From the NCBI GenBank assembly GCA_031425455.1, contig JANPJJ010000094.1, positions 1-39,729 on the forward strand: a stretch of 39,729 bases of DNA, in the 5' to 3' direction. The position numbers and the translations under genes are program-made. The DNA is from Sandaracinobacteroides sp031425455 (lineage in GTDB: Bacteria; Pseudomonadota; Alphaproteobacteria; Sphingomonadales; Sphingomonadaceae). Positions within the stretch are counted from its first letter, which is position 1. Every line of letters starts with the position of its first letter. The notes below the pieces were generated by a model. That model was not told the origin of the DNA, did no database searches, and saw nothing but the letters and a program-made list of their open reading frames with translations. This document shows, in pieces, positions 8,512-15,570 of this stretch.

Positions 8512-8670
8512 CGGGAGGCGGGTCTTCTCGGTCACCTCGATCTGGACCGGCCGACCTTCGTGTATCGTCAGACGGATGTCTCCGAACCGGATCCGGGCGA
8601 GGGCGGCCGCAATCGTTTCCAGGGCGGCGCCCCGTGCCGAACCATCGCCCTCTGTCCTGAGTTGCTCCAC
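8503..8670 (-). CDS. YezD family small protein (DUF2292)
   Basis: This is a 55-residue protein on a reading frame without ATG. The centre reads IRFGDIRLTIHEGRPVQIEV, followed by TEKTRLPTS. That pattern (RFG-x-I/V-x-I-x-I-H-x-G-x-V-x-QIE-x-TEK-x-RL) is the YezD/DUF2292 signature, and the length is typical of the family. The GTG start at 8668-8670 is set by a strong GGGAGG six to seven bases upstream. YezD-like genes are commonly found with sulfate/cysteine assimilation genes and Rrf2/CymR-type regulators; the biochemical role is unknown. Here it lies between the Rrf2 regulator (84 bases upstream) and the TonB receptor (92 bases downstream), all in the same direction. Confidence 0.83.
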   Translation of the reverse strand: MEQLRTEGDGSARGAALETIAAALARIRFGDIRLTIHEGRPVQIEVTEKTRLPTS

Positions 8671-8754
8671 CTGACGCCTCCCGCCTGTTGACCTGACGAT
8701 ATCTCAATCGTGTCGATAGACAAGAGACTCTCGACGAAGCGTTGCTTGCGGGCG

Positions 8755-9180
8755 CTAAAGCCGAATCTCGCGCGGCGGCGGATCGGCAAGGCTGAGCCGG
8801 TCCAGGATCAGCGCGGTGGCATCGCGCACCGCCAGCATCACCAGGCGCAGGTGGCAGTCCCCTTCCGGCACGCAATTGTCACAGGGCTCATAGGCGAGCC
8901 GGCTGGCGCAAGGCACCAGCGCCAGCGAGCCGCGGGTAATTCGAACCACATCGCCATAGCTGATCTCGGCGGGCGGACGTTCCAGCCAATAGCCGCCGGC
9001 GCGTCCCCGCTTGGTCCCCACCAGGCCCTCGCGGGAGAGTTCGGAAAGAATGACCGTCAGGAACTTGCGCGGGATTCGCTGCTGCTCGGCGATTTCCCCG
9101 ATTTGTACCGGCCCCTGGCCATGGGTTTTCGCCAGATATTGCAGCGCGCGAACGGCATAGCGCGTCTTCATGTTCAGCAT
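8755..9180 (-). CDS. Rrf2-family transcriptional regulator with Cys cluster
   Basis: The protein has 141 residues. The N-terminal winged helix is typical of Rrf2 (MKTRYAVRALQYLAKTHGQG, then QIGEIAEQQRIPRKFL and KRGRAGGYWLERPP). The C-terminal half carries four cysteines and a His in VPCASRLAYEPC and DNCVPEGDCHLR, a plausible Fe-S or thiol-sensing cluster as in IscR/NsrR-type members. In this setting, ahead of yezD, a receptor and a transporter, it probably reports sulfur or iron-sulfur status and controls the downstream unit. The ATG at 9178-9180 is used; MKTRY nine bases later is an alternative start that matches most family N-termini. The stop is TAG at 8755-8757. Confidence 0.9.
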   Translation of the reverse strand: MLNMKTRYAVRALQYLAKTHGQGPVQIGEIAEQQRIPRKFLTVILSELSREGLVGTKRGRAGGYWLERPPAEISYGDVVRITRGSLALVPCASRLAYEPCDNCVPEGDCHLRLVMLAVRDATALILDRLSLADPPPREIRL

Positions 9181-9236
9181 GGCCCGCCAGATGCCCGCCG
9201 GGCGTGCGCTTTTCAACCCGAACAGCAGACATATTG

Positions 9237-10469
9237 CTAATCCGGGGTCTCCCCGGTCGCGCGCTCCACCACCAGGCCCGCCGTCAGGCCATGCACCACC
9301 GTGGAAAGCAGGATCGTCAGCGCGACGATGGCCCAAAGGCTGCGCTCGTCGGCCAGCGTGGCTGCGGCCCCGGCATAGGCCAGATAATAGATCGAACCGA
9401 TGCCCCGCACCCCGTAGAAGGCGATCACCGCGCGCTCCCGCGTCGGCATGCCGAGCCCCGCAAGAGACAGCCACGCCGCCGCCGGGCGGATCACGAACAG
9501 CAGCCCCACCGCGACCAGCCAGGCGGCCGGCGTGAGAGCGGGCAGCAGCACCGGAAGCGCGGCCCCCAGCGCCACCAGCAGCAGGGCCGTCAGCGTGTGT
9601 TCCAGCGTCAGCATGAAGTCGTGCAACCTGCCATGGAACTCGTGCTCGCCCTCCACCCGCCGCAGCACCACCGCAGCCGTGAAGGCGGCAAGGAACCCAT
9701 ATCCCTTCACCAGTTCCGCTCCGCCATAGGCGACGAGCACCCCGGCAAGCGCCACCACCCCGGCTTCGGACTCGGCGAGCGGGCTTCGGCTCGGCCAGGC
9801 AAACAGCAGCTTCCCGAGCAGCCAGCCGATCATGCCGCCGGCGACGATCCCGGCGAGGATGCGCCATACGACGTCCAAGAGGAACCAATGGCCCCAGTCC
9901 ATCGCGGCGAGGCCTCCCGCCGCAACGACGGCGATGCCGAGGTGGACGAACGGGAACGCCAGCCCGTCGTTCAGGCCGGCCTCGGTGGTCAGGGCGAACC
10001 GCACGGGGTGCTCCCCGCCCTCCAGCGGCGGGCCGACCTGGACGTCGCCGGCAAGCACCGGGTCGGTCGGGGCAAGCACCGCGCCGAGCAGCAATGCCGC
10101 CGCGATCGTCAACCCGCCGGCAAGCCCGATAAGCGCAACGGCCGCAATCGAAAGCGGCATGGTGACCGCGAGCAGCCGGGCCGTAGGGCGCCACAGCGCC
10201 CAGCCGCCGATTCGGTCGATGCGGATTCCGACCCCGAACAGCCCGACGATGACGCAGAGCTCGCTGGTCCATTCCCAGGCCCGGGCATTGGCCACAGGAT
10301 CGACCGCCATCGCGAGCCCGGGGGCCGCCAGCGCCAGTAGCCAGCCGGCTGCGATCAGCAGCGCCGAGGCTGCGGGTTCGCGCGTGCTGACGAATCGCGG
10401 CAGCCAATGGGCGACGATGATGCCGCCGCCCACCAGCAGCATAAGTTCGATCCGGCCAAGCTCGATCAC
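9237..10469 (-). CDS. CPA1-family cation:proton antiporter (NhaP-type)
   Basis: This 410-residue protein has 11-13 hydrophobic segments and the CPA1 core motifs LGAVLAPTDPVLAGDVQVG (TDP of the discontinuous helix) and LTTEAGLNDGLAFPFV (the ion-binding ND pair). It would exchange sodium or potassium for protons across the inner membrane. The GTG start (10467-10469) overlaps the TGA of the small proline-rich protein gene upstream (GTGA), so its translation is probably coupled to that small gene. It has no C-terminal soluble regulatory domain. The ion specificity is not predictable. Confidence 0.9.
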   Translation of the reverse strand: MIELGRIELMLLVGGGIIVAHWLPRFVSTREPAASALLIAAGWLLALAAPGLAMAVDPVANARAWEWTSELCVIVGLFGVGIRIDRIGGWALWRPTARLLAVTMPLSIAAVALIGLAGGLTIAAALLLGAVLAPTDPVLAGDVQVGPPLEGGEHPVRFALTTEAGLNDGLAFPFVHLGIAVVAAGGLAAMDWGHWFLLDVVWRILAGIVAGGMIGWLLGKLLFAWPSRSPLAESEAGVVALAGVLVAYGGAELVKGYGFLAAFTAAVVLRRVEGEHEFHGRLHDFMLTLEHTLTALLLVALGAALPVLLPALTPAAWLVAVGLLFVIRPAAAWLSLAGLGMPTRERAVIAFYGVRGIGSIYYLAYAGAAATLADERSLWAIVALTILLSTVVHGLTAGLVVERATGETPD

Positions 10470-10624
10470 GTCACCTTGATCGAGGTCATGATCGGGGCCC
10501 CCATCGGGCCGATCTCATCGGCGGGCAGCGGCACCGACGGAGGCGCGTCGATCGGCGGCACCTCGTCGGGCGCGCCGGGCACAGGCATTTCAGGCGGCAG
10601 GTCGTCGGGAGGCGTCGTGGCCAT
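10466..10624 (-). CDS. Small proline-rich protein, translationally coupled to antiporter
   Basis: This is a 52-residue frame beginning MATTPPDDLPPEMPVPGAPD and ending MGAPIMTSIKVT. It is rich in Pro, Asp and Glu, with no signal peptide or membrane segment. The ATG at 10622-10624 has a good GAGGAG seven bases upstream, and the TGA overlaps the GTG start of the CPA1 antiporter, which supports real translation. I do not recognise a domain. It may simply be a coupling leader for the antiporter, or a small cytoplasmic acidic protein. Confidence 0.6.
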   Translation of the reverse strand: MATTPPDDLPPEMPVPGAPDEVPPIDAPPSVPLPADEIGPMGAPIMTSIKVT

Positions 10625-10693
10625 GCTCGGGCTCCTCAGGGCATCGTGCCCGTCCGCTTCTCAACGCCCTGCGGGGCCGTTCGTTCCGCCGGG

Positions 10694-11653
10694 CTACCCC
10701 GTTGTCGATGCAGACCTCGCATCCGCAGTCTGCCCCGTCTCCAGGCGATAGGGGTCTGCCTGCGCCGCCAGCGTCCCCGGGGGCAGCCAGCCGTTCGGCC
10801 CCAGCGGACTGAGCGTAAGGTAAACCACCCGGATCGGCACCGGGTCGGGAAGGTCGAAGCGTTGTTCGGGCGTCGTATCGTTGGGCGATTGGCCCGGCGG
10901 CGGGCCGCCCCATAGCCACGACGCCAGCATCTTCCAGTCGGAAACGCGGATGCAGCCAGCGCTGAGCGCTCGGTCCGCCTTGGCGAACAGCGCCTTTTCC
11001 GGCGTATCGTGAAGGTAGATGCCCCCGCTGTTGGGCAACTCGAACTTCATCGCGCCCATCATGTTTGCGCGGCCGGGGCGCTGGCGAATTCGCGCCTCGG
11101 CCCGGCCGGCGGCTACCTTGCGCCAGTCGATCGACGATGCCGGGATCGGGCGCGGCGCCTGCTGGCTGGGATCGAGCGTTTCCATCCCCTGCGCCGTCAG
11201 CCACTTCGTACCGTGCCGAAGCACATGCCGCGCCGTCCGCCGCTGCGCCAGATCGAGCGGCACATTCCAATAGGGCCGCGCCACCAGCCGCACGATCTGG
11301 CTGTTCAGAAGCGGCGTCGGGTCGGTCGCTGAGCCGACGATGACCGGCATGCTGCCCTGCAGCCGGTTGCCATCGAACAGATAGAGGCGCTGCCCGGCGG
11401 CGTCGACCAGCACATGCCGCCCGCGCGGCATCGGCTCCTGCGCCAGCCGGGCGAGATTGCGGCGAATGAGATCGGCGCGGGCCGGGTCGTCTTCCGCTGC
11501 CAGCGCCTCGTCCAGCTGCAGCATGAGCGGGTGCGGTGGCAGATCGACAGCGGCAGTCCGGCGGTCGGGCGCGGGCGCCGACATGTTGCATCCGGACACG
11601 ACGAGGCCCAGCGCCAGCACACAGCCGACCAGTTCAGCGAGGCTGCGTCCCAT
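10694..11653 (-). CDS. L,D-transpeptidase (YkuD/ErfK family), putative lipoprotein
   Basis: This 319-residue protein has the YkuD catalytic signature YLHDTPEKALF...SAGCIRVSDW (His215, Cys234), preceded by a YkuD strand region (HVLVDAAGQRLYLFDG). L,D-transpeptidases crosslink peptidoglycan through meso-diaminopimelate or attach proteins to it, using the Cys nucleophile in the periplasm. The N-terminus (MGRSLAELVGCVLALGLVVSGC) is a signal with a lipobox-like VVSGC, so it is probably lipid-anchored. The Ser before GCIR is followed by Ala where many enzymes have His (SHGC). I chose the ATG at 11653 for the signal peptide; a TTG start at 11680 is also open, and the GGAGGGG nearby is some 15 bases from the ATG. 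Confidence 0.88.
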   Translation of the reverse strand: MGRSLAELVGCVLALGLVVSGCNMSAPAPDRRTAAVDLPPHPLMLQLDEALAAEDDPARADLIRRNLARLAQEPMPRGRHVLVDAAGQRLYLFDGNRLQGSMPVIVGSATDPTPLLNSQIVRLVARPYWNVPLDLAQRRTARHVLRHGTKWLTAQGMETLDPSQQAPRPIPASSIDWRKVAAGRAEARIRQRPGRANMMGAMKFELPNSGGIYLHDTPEKALFAKADRALSAGCIRVSDWKMLASWLWGGPPPGQSPNDTTPEQRFDLPDPVPIRVVYLTLSPLGPNGWLPPGTLAAQADPYRLETGQTADARSASTTG

Positions 11654-11791
11654 ACCCGCGCTAACTGAAACCCCCTCCAAAGGTTCCGGCTAGGGACCAG
11701 CTGGCCCCAGCACGGCATCGGCGGGAACCGTCTGCACCTTCAACCGATTGCGGGGGGTGACCGATATGGTCCTGAAGGACGGAGACGAGCA

Positions 11792-12223
11792 ATGAAGACC
11801 ATTCTCATGACGACGGCGGCGCTCCTGATCGGCGGTGTCGCGATTGCGCAGACCGGTACGACCAGCGGCACGGCCGGGTCGGCCACCGGCACGACCAGCA
11901 CGACGGGCACCAGCGGTAGCGGTACAATGGGCACCACTGGCACGGGCACGATGGGCACCGGCACGACCGGTACGACCGGAACCGGCACGGGCACCAGCGG
12001 CACCACCGGCACCGGAATGCAGTCGGGTACGATGAACGACCAAAGCGGCACGACCGGCGCATCGGGCACTTACGATTCCTCGTCGACCACTGGCACGTCC
12101 GGCTCTTCGGGCGCCACTGCGGGCGGCAATTCAGGCGCCTATGACCGGACCAGCACGACCGGGACCAGCCGGTCCAACACTGTATCCGCTCGCCAGGACT
12201 GGCGGTCGGGCGAGCGCGGCTGA
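11792..12223 (+). CDS. Secreted low-complexity Thr/Gly/Ser-rich protein
   Basis: The protein has 143 residues. A clear signal peptide (MKTILMTTAALLIGGVAIAQ) is followed by about 100 residues of imperfect TGTTGT / GTSG repeats almost free of charged or aromatic residues, then a short tail with Tyr, Arg and Asp (GAYDRTSTTGTSRSN, DWRSGERG). No known domain is visible. The exported Gly/Thr/Ser composition suggests a flexible cell-surface or periplasmic protein. GGAGACGAGCA lies directly before the ATG, which supports translation. It is divergent from the L,D-transpeptidase gene with a gap of about 140 bases. The repeats could vary in copy number between strains. Confidence 0.72.
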   Translation: MKTILMTTAALLIGGVAIAQTGTTSGTAGSATGTTSTTGTSGSGTMGTTGTGTMGTGTTGTTGTGTGTSGTTGTGMQSGTMNDQSGTTGASGTYDSSSTTGTSGSSGATAGGNSGAYDRTSTTGTSRSNTVSARQDWRSGERG

Positions 12224-12298
12224 CGCAGGCTCCGAAGGCTGATGAGATCATGACGGCGAGCGCATCGGTAATAACCAGCGCGCTCTGACCCGGCTTTG

Positions 12299-12342
12299 AT
12301 GGGCGACATGGGGGCTGGGCCGTTCTAGGCTCGGCCCCCATG
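12299..12342 (+). promoter_or_regulatory. Hairpin burying the NmrA-like gene's start codon, with a 9-codon leader ORF
   Basis: Bases 12307-12321 can pair with 12328-12342 in a 15-base-pair stem (two G-U pairs in RNA) around the six-base loop GTTCTA. The right arm contains the ATG (12340-12342) of the next gene, for which no Shine-Dalgarno sequence is visible. Within the same stretch an ATG at 12299 opens a tiny frame (MGDMGAGPF) that stops at TAG 12326-12328, in the stem. This may be translational control or a terminator of the preceding gene. Confidence 0.5.
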
Positions 12343-13203
12343 AAGCCCGTTTCGAAGTCCTTGCTTTTGATCGGCGGCACCGGCACGACCGGCGCCGCGA
12401 CCGCCCGCAGCCTTGCAGCGCGAGGGGTGGCGTTCACGGTCGCGTCGCGAAATCCCCCGGCAGGCGGCCTGTCACTCGATCTCGCCCAGCCCGAGACGTT
12501 GGGGCTGGCTGCGAGCCACGAAACCGCGCTTCTGATCAGCGGTCTCGGCCCGGACGAGACTTCGATCGTGCTTGCCGCCGTCGACGCATTGCGAGCCGCC
12601 GGGGTGGGCCGGTTCGTCTATCTCTCGATCATGAACCTCGTCGCAATGCGCGAGATCCCTCATTTCGCTGCAAAGATCCCGATCCGCGAAGCGCTGCTTG
12701 CCGACGCCCGCTCGACCGTGTTGGAGGCCAATTTCTTCCAGTCCAACGATCGGATGTGCCTGCCCGCGATCCTCGGCGCCGGTGTCTATCCGCTGCCGGT
12801 CGGGTCGGCAGGCATCTGGTCGGTCGCGCCCGCCGATCTCGGCGAGGCAGCCGCCAATGCGCTGACCGACCCCGCCTGGGAAGGCCGTGCCCTGCCGCTG
12901 TGCGGGCCCGAGCGCCTGACTGGCGACACACTGGCCGCCAACTGGGCCGCGCGGCTGGGGCGCCCGCTGGCCTATGCCGGCGACGATGTCGCGCCGTTCG
13001 CCGCCATGGTGGGGCAGGGCATCCCGGACGAGGCCGCGGCATTCCGCGACTGGCTGCGCCACGACATGGCGACGATGATGCGCGTGACCCAGGCGATGGG
13101 CTGCCCGGCGACTCCGCACGAGGTGGCGCTGTCGGAAGCGCTTGTCGGCCGCCCGCTGACACGACACATCGATTATATCCACAGCCTGGAGGTGCCCGCA
13201 TGA
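12340..13203 (+). CDS. NAD(P)-binding NmrA-like atypical SDR
   Basis: The protein has 287 residues. It has a Rossmann dinucleotide-binding start (LLLIGGTGTTGAATARSLAA) and the layout of NmrA/HSCARG-like proteins: a short second strand (FTVASRNP), then AGVGRFVYLSIMN and a C-terminal substrate lobe. No classical SDR Tyr-x3-Lys is evident. Family members act as NAD(P)H-dependent reductases or redox sensors. It is the first gene of a three-gene unit with ohr and a SnoaL-like gene (ATGA overlaps at both joints), which suggests a role in electrophile or peroxide stress. The start codon abuts and lies in a strong hairpin and lacks an obvious ribosome-binding site. Confidence 0.85.
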   Translation: MKPVSKSLLLIGGTGTTGAATARSLAARGVAFTVASRNPPAGGLSLDLAQPETLGLAASHETALLISGLGPDETSIVLAAVDALRAAGVGRFVYLSIMNLVAMREIPHFAAKIPIREALLADARSTVLEANFFQSNDRMCLPAILGAGVYPLPVGSAGIWSVAPADLGEAAANALTDPAWEGRALPLCGPERLTGDTLAANWAARLGRPLAYAGDDVAPFAAMVGQGIPDEAAAFRDWLRHDMATMMRVTQAMGCPATPHEVALSEALVGRPLTRHIDYIHSLEVPA

Positions 13204-13622
13204 AAGCGATCTACGAAGCGCAGGCCAAGGCCGAAGCGGGCCGCGACGGCCGGGTCTGGTCCGACGATGGCAAGATCGAACTCGGCCTCACCCCGCCGAA
13301 GGAAATGGGCGGATCCGGCACGGGCACCAACCCGGAGCAGCTGTTCGCCGCGGGTTATGCCGCCTGCTTCCATTCGGCGATGCTGTTCGTGGCGCGCGGC
13401 AAGAAGCTCGACACCGCCGGCTCTTCGGTCGAAGGCCATGTGGCAATTGGCCCGAACGACAGCGGCCCCGGATTCGCGCTCGCGGTGCGGCACATCGTCA
13501 GCCTGCCGAACCTGCCTCAGGCCGATGCCGAGGCGCTGGTGCACGAGGCCCACCAGGTCTGTCCCTATTCCAACGCAACGCGCGGCAACATCCCGGTCGA
13601 CTTCGAGGTGAGGGGGCAATGA
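13200..13622 (+). CDS. ohr: Organic hydroperoxide resistance protein Ohr (OsmC family)
   Basis: This 140-residue protein matches Ohr over its whole length. The peroxidatic Cys is Cys56 in AAGYAACFHSAM and the resolving Cys is Cys121 in HQVCPYSNATRGN; the N-terminus MKAIYEAQAKAEAGRDG is also characteristic. Ohr reduces organic hydroperoxides using dihydrolipoyl groups in the cytoplasm. It overlaps the NmrA-like gene (ATGA at 13200) and the SnoaL-like gene (ATGA at 13619). No ohrR-type MarR gene is adjacent; the MarR gene about 9 kb downstream belongs to the catabolic cluster. The identification is secure. Confidence 0.95.
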   Translation: MKAIYEAQAKAEAGRDGRVWSDDGKIELGLTPPKEMGGSGTGTNPEQLFAAGYAACFHSAMLFVARGKKLDTAGSSVEGHVAIGPNDSGPGFALAVRHIVSLPNLPQADAEALVHEAHQVCPYSNATRGNIPVDFEVRGQ

Positions 13623-14080
13623 GCACGGCCTATACGGCGGCGCTGCTGCGTGAAGGCGAGGCCCCGCCGATGCGCGCCTTTACCGACCGCGACCATCCGA
13701 ACGCCATCCGCCTGAAGGAAGCGCACGATGCCTTCAAGACCGGCGACCTCGACGCGCTGTTCGGTATGATGACCTCCGACTTCGCCTGGATCATGCCCGG
13801 CAACAACCTGCTTTCGGGCCATTTCACCGGCCGTGAGGCCATCCTCGACAGCTTTGCCATGTTGCAGGCCAGCGTCGACGCCTATTGGGCTCATCCGCTC
13901 GACTATTTCGGCTCCGACGATCATGTCGTGCTGGTCGCCCGCGTGATTGCGCGCAAGGGCGACCGGACGCTCGAATGCGACGAATGCCTGCTCTGGAAAG
14001 TCGCCCCCGACGGCCGCTTCGCCAGCGTGCACCACATGGCGCTGGATGAGAAGGCCTGGGACGCCTTCTTCAGCGGGTAG
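13619..14080 (+). CDS. SnoaL-like / NTF2-fold nuclear-transport-factor family protein
   Basis: This 153-residue protein has an NTF2-like cone pattern: the helix RLKEAHDAFKTGDLDALFGMM, then DFAWIMPGNNLLSGHFTGREAI, FGSDDHVVLVARVIARKG and CLLWKVAPDGRFASVHHMA. Such proteins include ketosteroid-isomerase-like enzymes, but many have no known activity. Catalytic residues cannot be assigned. It is the last gene of the NmrA-ohr-SnoaL unit and overlaps ohr by four bases. Its stop (14078-14080) overlaps the 3' end of the convergent DUF59 gene by 11 bases. Confidence 0.82.
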   Translation: MSTAYTAALLREGEAPPMRAFTDRDHPNAIRLKEAHDAFKTGDLDALFGMMTSDFAWIMPGNNLLSGHFTGREAILDSFAMLQASVDAYWAHPLDYFGSDDHVVLVARVIARKGDRTLECDECLLWKVAPDGRFASVHHMALDEKAWDAFFSG

Positions 14081-14420
14081 GCGGGGCAGCGCCGGCCGTG
14101 TGCTGGCGCCAGGCCTGCGGCACGCCGGGAATCGGAACCGGCGAGGGCGGCTGCCAGACATGGCCGGTATCCACGACCGTCTCGACCGCTGCGATTCCGG
14201 CAACTCCGAGCAGCTCCGTGCGCGCCGCTTCCATGAAGTGCGGCGCCATGGTGCAGCCGGCGAAGGTGATCGTGAACCGCACCCGGAGCACGCCGCCGGC
14301 CAACTCCCAGCCCAGCACCAGCCCCAGGTCGAGCACCGAGGTCGGCCGTCCGGCCGCCACGCTGCACGGGTCCATCACCCGCGACAGTGCCCCCCTTACG
14401 CCTGCGTCCAGGCCGACCAT
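14070..14420 (-). CDS. DUF59/MIP18-family iron-sulfur cluster assembly protein (PaaD/SufT-like)
   Basis: The protein has 116 residues. The core reads RGALSRVMDPCSVAAGRPTS, then VLDLGLVLGWEL, RVRFTITFAGCTMAPHF and a C-terminal Trp/Pro-rich tail (HVWQPPSPVPIPGVPQAW). The DLGLV and the GC(T)M following the beta-strand are hallmarks of DUF59/MIP18 proteins, which help mature Fe-S enzymes; PaaD does so for the phenylacetyl-CoA epoxidase system. It lies downstream of, and overlaps by 25 bases, the amidohydrolase gene, close to a Rieske oxygenase, so it may serve that oxygenase. I chose the ATG at 14418-14420; the larger open frame upstream is antisense-like material inside the amidohydrolase. Confidence 0.8.
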   Translation of the reverse strand: MVGLDAGVRGALSRVMDPCSVAAGRPTSVLDLGLVLGWELAGGVLRVRFTITFAGCTMAPHFMEAARTELLGVAGIAAVETVVDTGHVWQPPSPVPIPGVPQAWRQHTAGAAPPTR

Positions 14421-15457
14421 GGCGCCTTCAGCTCGCGCGGGCCATCGAACCCATCGCCGGCCTGCATCGCCTTCAGGTCTGGGATCGTGCGGCCGATCAT
14501 CCGGGCATAGTTGCCGCCCAGGATCATCCGCTTCACCGTCTCGTCGATCTGGGGGATGCCGTGCCGGTCTAGCAGGTCGGTCGCGAAGCCGAACTCCCAC
14601 ATCGCCTCGATCAGATGCTGCGGGTGGGTGACGGTGCAGCCGGTGCCCCACAATATCTTCTCCGGGCCACCCCATTGCAGCAGCAGTGCCAGCGCGGCGG
14701 CAAAGCGGCCGGGCGCCTGCCACAGCAGCGCCGTCGTCGTCTCCAGATTGGCATAGACATTGGGGAAGCGCCCGATAGCCATCGCGGTCTCCTCGATGAA
14801 GGCCATGCCCGAATGCACGATCTCGAACGCGATTTCCGGAAAGGCATCGACCGCCAGCTCGAAATCCTCGCCGATCCGGTAGGGCGCCAGCGGCACCGAT
14901 CCGTTGGGAAGCGCCTTGTGGATCGCCACCGTCTTCAGCCCGCGTTTCGCCCCGTGCGCGATCGCGGCCATCGTCACATCGTCGTCGGTGCGCCAATGCC
15001 GATAGGGGTTCATCTGGTGCGGATACATCTTCATGCCTACCGCATTCGGCAGCGCATCCAGCTGCCGGTCCATGTCTTCCAGCACGGCGGCCTGCTCGCC
15101 GGTCGGGTCCACTCCGATATAGCCGAACACGCGGGTCGGGTGGTCGCGGCACATCGAGACCGTCTTGTGCTCGGCTGCAAACCCGTCGTGAAACCAGCTG
15201 TTCAGCGTCAGGCTGTGGGTCGCCACCAGCGACGTCGCGCTTTCCCCGAACATCGTGCGCACCAGAAGCTCGCCCGGCATGTCTCCCATGTAGGTCGCCT
15301 CGGGGCAGCGGCGGTCGGCGGGGCTCAGCATGCAATGCAGCCCATAGCTCATCTGCCACAGCTGTTCGCCGAAGCGGCTGGCGATATTGCCCCGGTCGAG
15401 GTTCAGGGCATGGACCACGGCGTCGATCACGAACAGGTCGGCGGGCAGCATGGTCAT
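14396..15457 (-). CDS. Amidohydrolase-2 family metal-dependent hydrolase/decarboxylase
   Basis: This 353-residue TIM-barrel protein belongs to the ACMSD-like amidohydrolase-2 family. Recognisable blocks are VIDAVVHALNL (atypical for the N-terminal HxH metal site: D-A-V-V-H), VGMKMYPHQMNPYRHW, VAIHKALP, FEIVHSGMAF and ILWGTGCTVTHPQHLIEAM (active-site Asp not in its usual place; G-T-G-C instead). The family includes decarboxylases of aromatic or unsaturated acids and ring-opening hydrolases. It is transcribed divergently from the Rieske oxygenase alpha-subunit gene and, with DUF59, forms the left arm of the catabolic island. A role on a ring-derived intermediate is inferred. The altered metal ligands make hydrolysis chemistry uncertain. 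Confidence 0.83.
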   Translation of the reverse strand: MTMLPADLFVIDAVVHALNLDRGNIASRFGEQLWQMSYGLHCMLSPADRRCPEATYMGDMPGELLVRTMFGESATSLVATHSLTLNSWFHDGFAAEHKTVSMCRDHPTRVFGYIGVDPTGEQAAVLEDMDRQLDALPNAVGMKMYPHQMNPYRHWRTDDDVTMAAIAHGAKRGLKTVAIHKALPNGSVPLAPYRIGEDFELAVDAFPEIAFEIVHSGMAFIEETAMAIGRFPNVYANLETTTALLWQAPGRFAAALALLLQWGGPEKILWGTGCTVTHPQHLIEAMWEFGFATDLLDRHGIPQIDETVKRMILGGNYARMIGRTIPDLKAMQAGDGFDGPRELKAPWSAWTQA

Positions 15458-15498
15458 CCCCGACCCTAGCGCGCCTGGTTCGTGCCTGTCAGCCGCCG

Positions 15499-15513
15499 AT
15501 AACCGATATGCAT
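15499..15513. promoter_or_regulatory. Possible LysR-type box in divergent promoter
   Basis: ATAACCGATATGCAT fits T-N11-A and shares the exact half-site ATAACCG with the perfect palindrome at 20921-20935 before the lysR gene. It lies in the 113-base gap between the divergent amidohydrolase and oxygenase genes. The right half is degenerate, so this is a weak call. Confidence 0.35.
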
Positions 15514-15570
15514 GGGCGACGCGCCCGGGGCGATGAGCCGAGGCGCGGGGCGTCGCCTAGGTTCGGCGCC

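Noticed and set aside
8411..8875. 155-residue N-terminal extension of the TonB receptor frame
   Set aside because: It overlaps the YezD gene in another frame, lacks a signal peptide and is Arg/Pro-rich; the ATG at 8410 with a ribosome-binding site and signal peptide is the real start.
14156..14631. Plus-strand frames opposite DUF59 and the amidohydrolase
   Set aside because: They are antisense shadows, Arg/Ser/Pro-rich, with no domain or ribosome-binding site.
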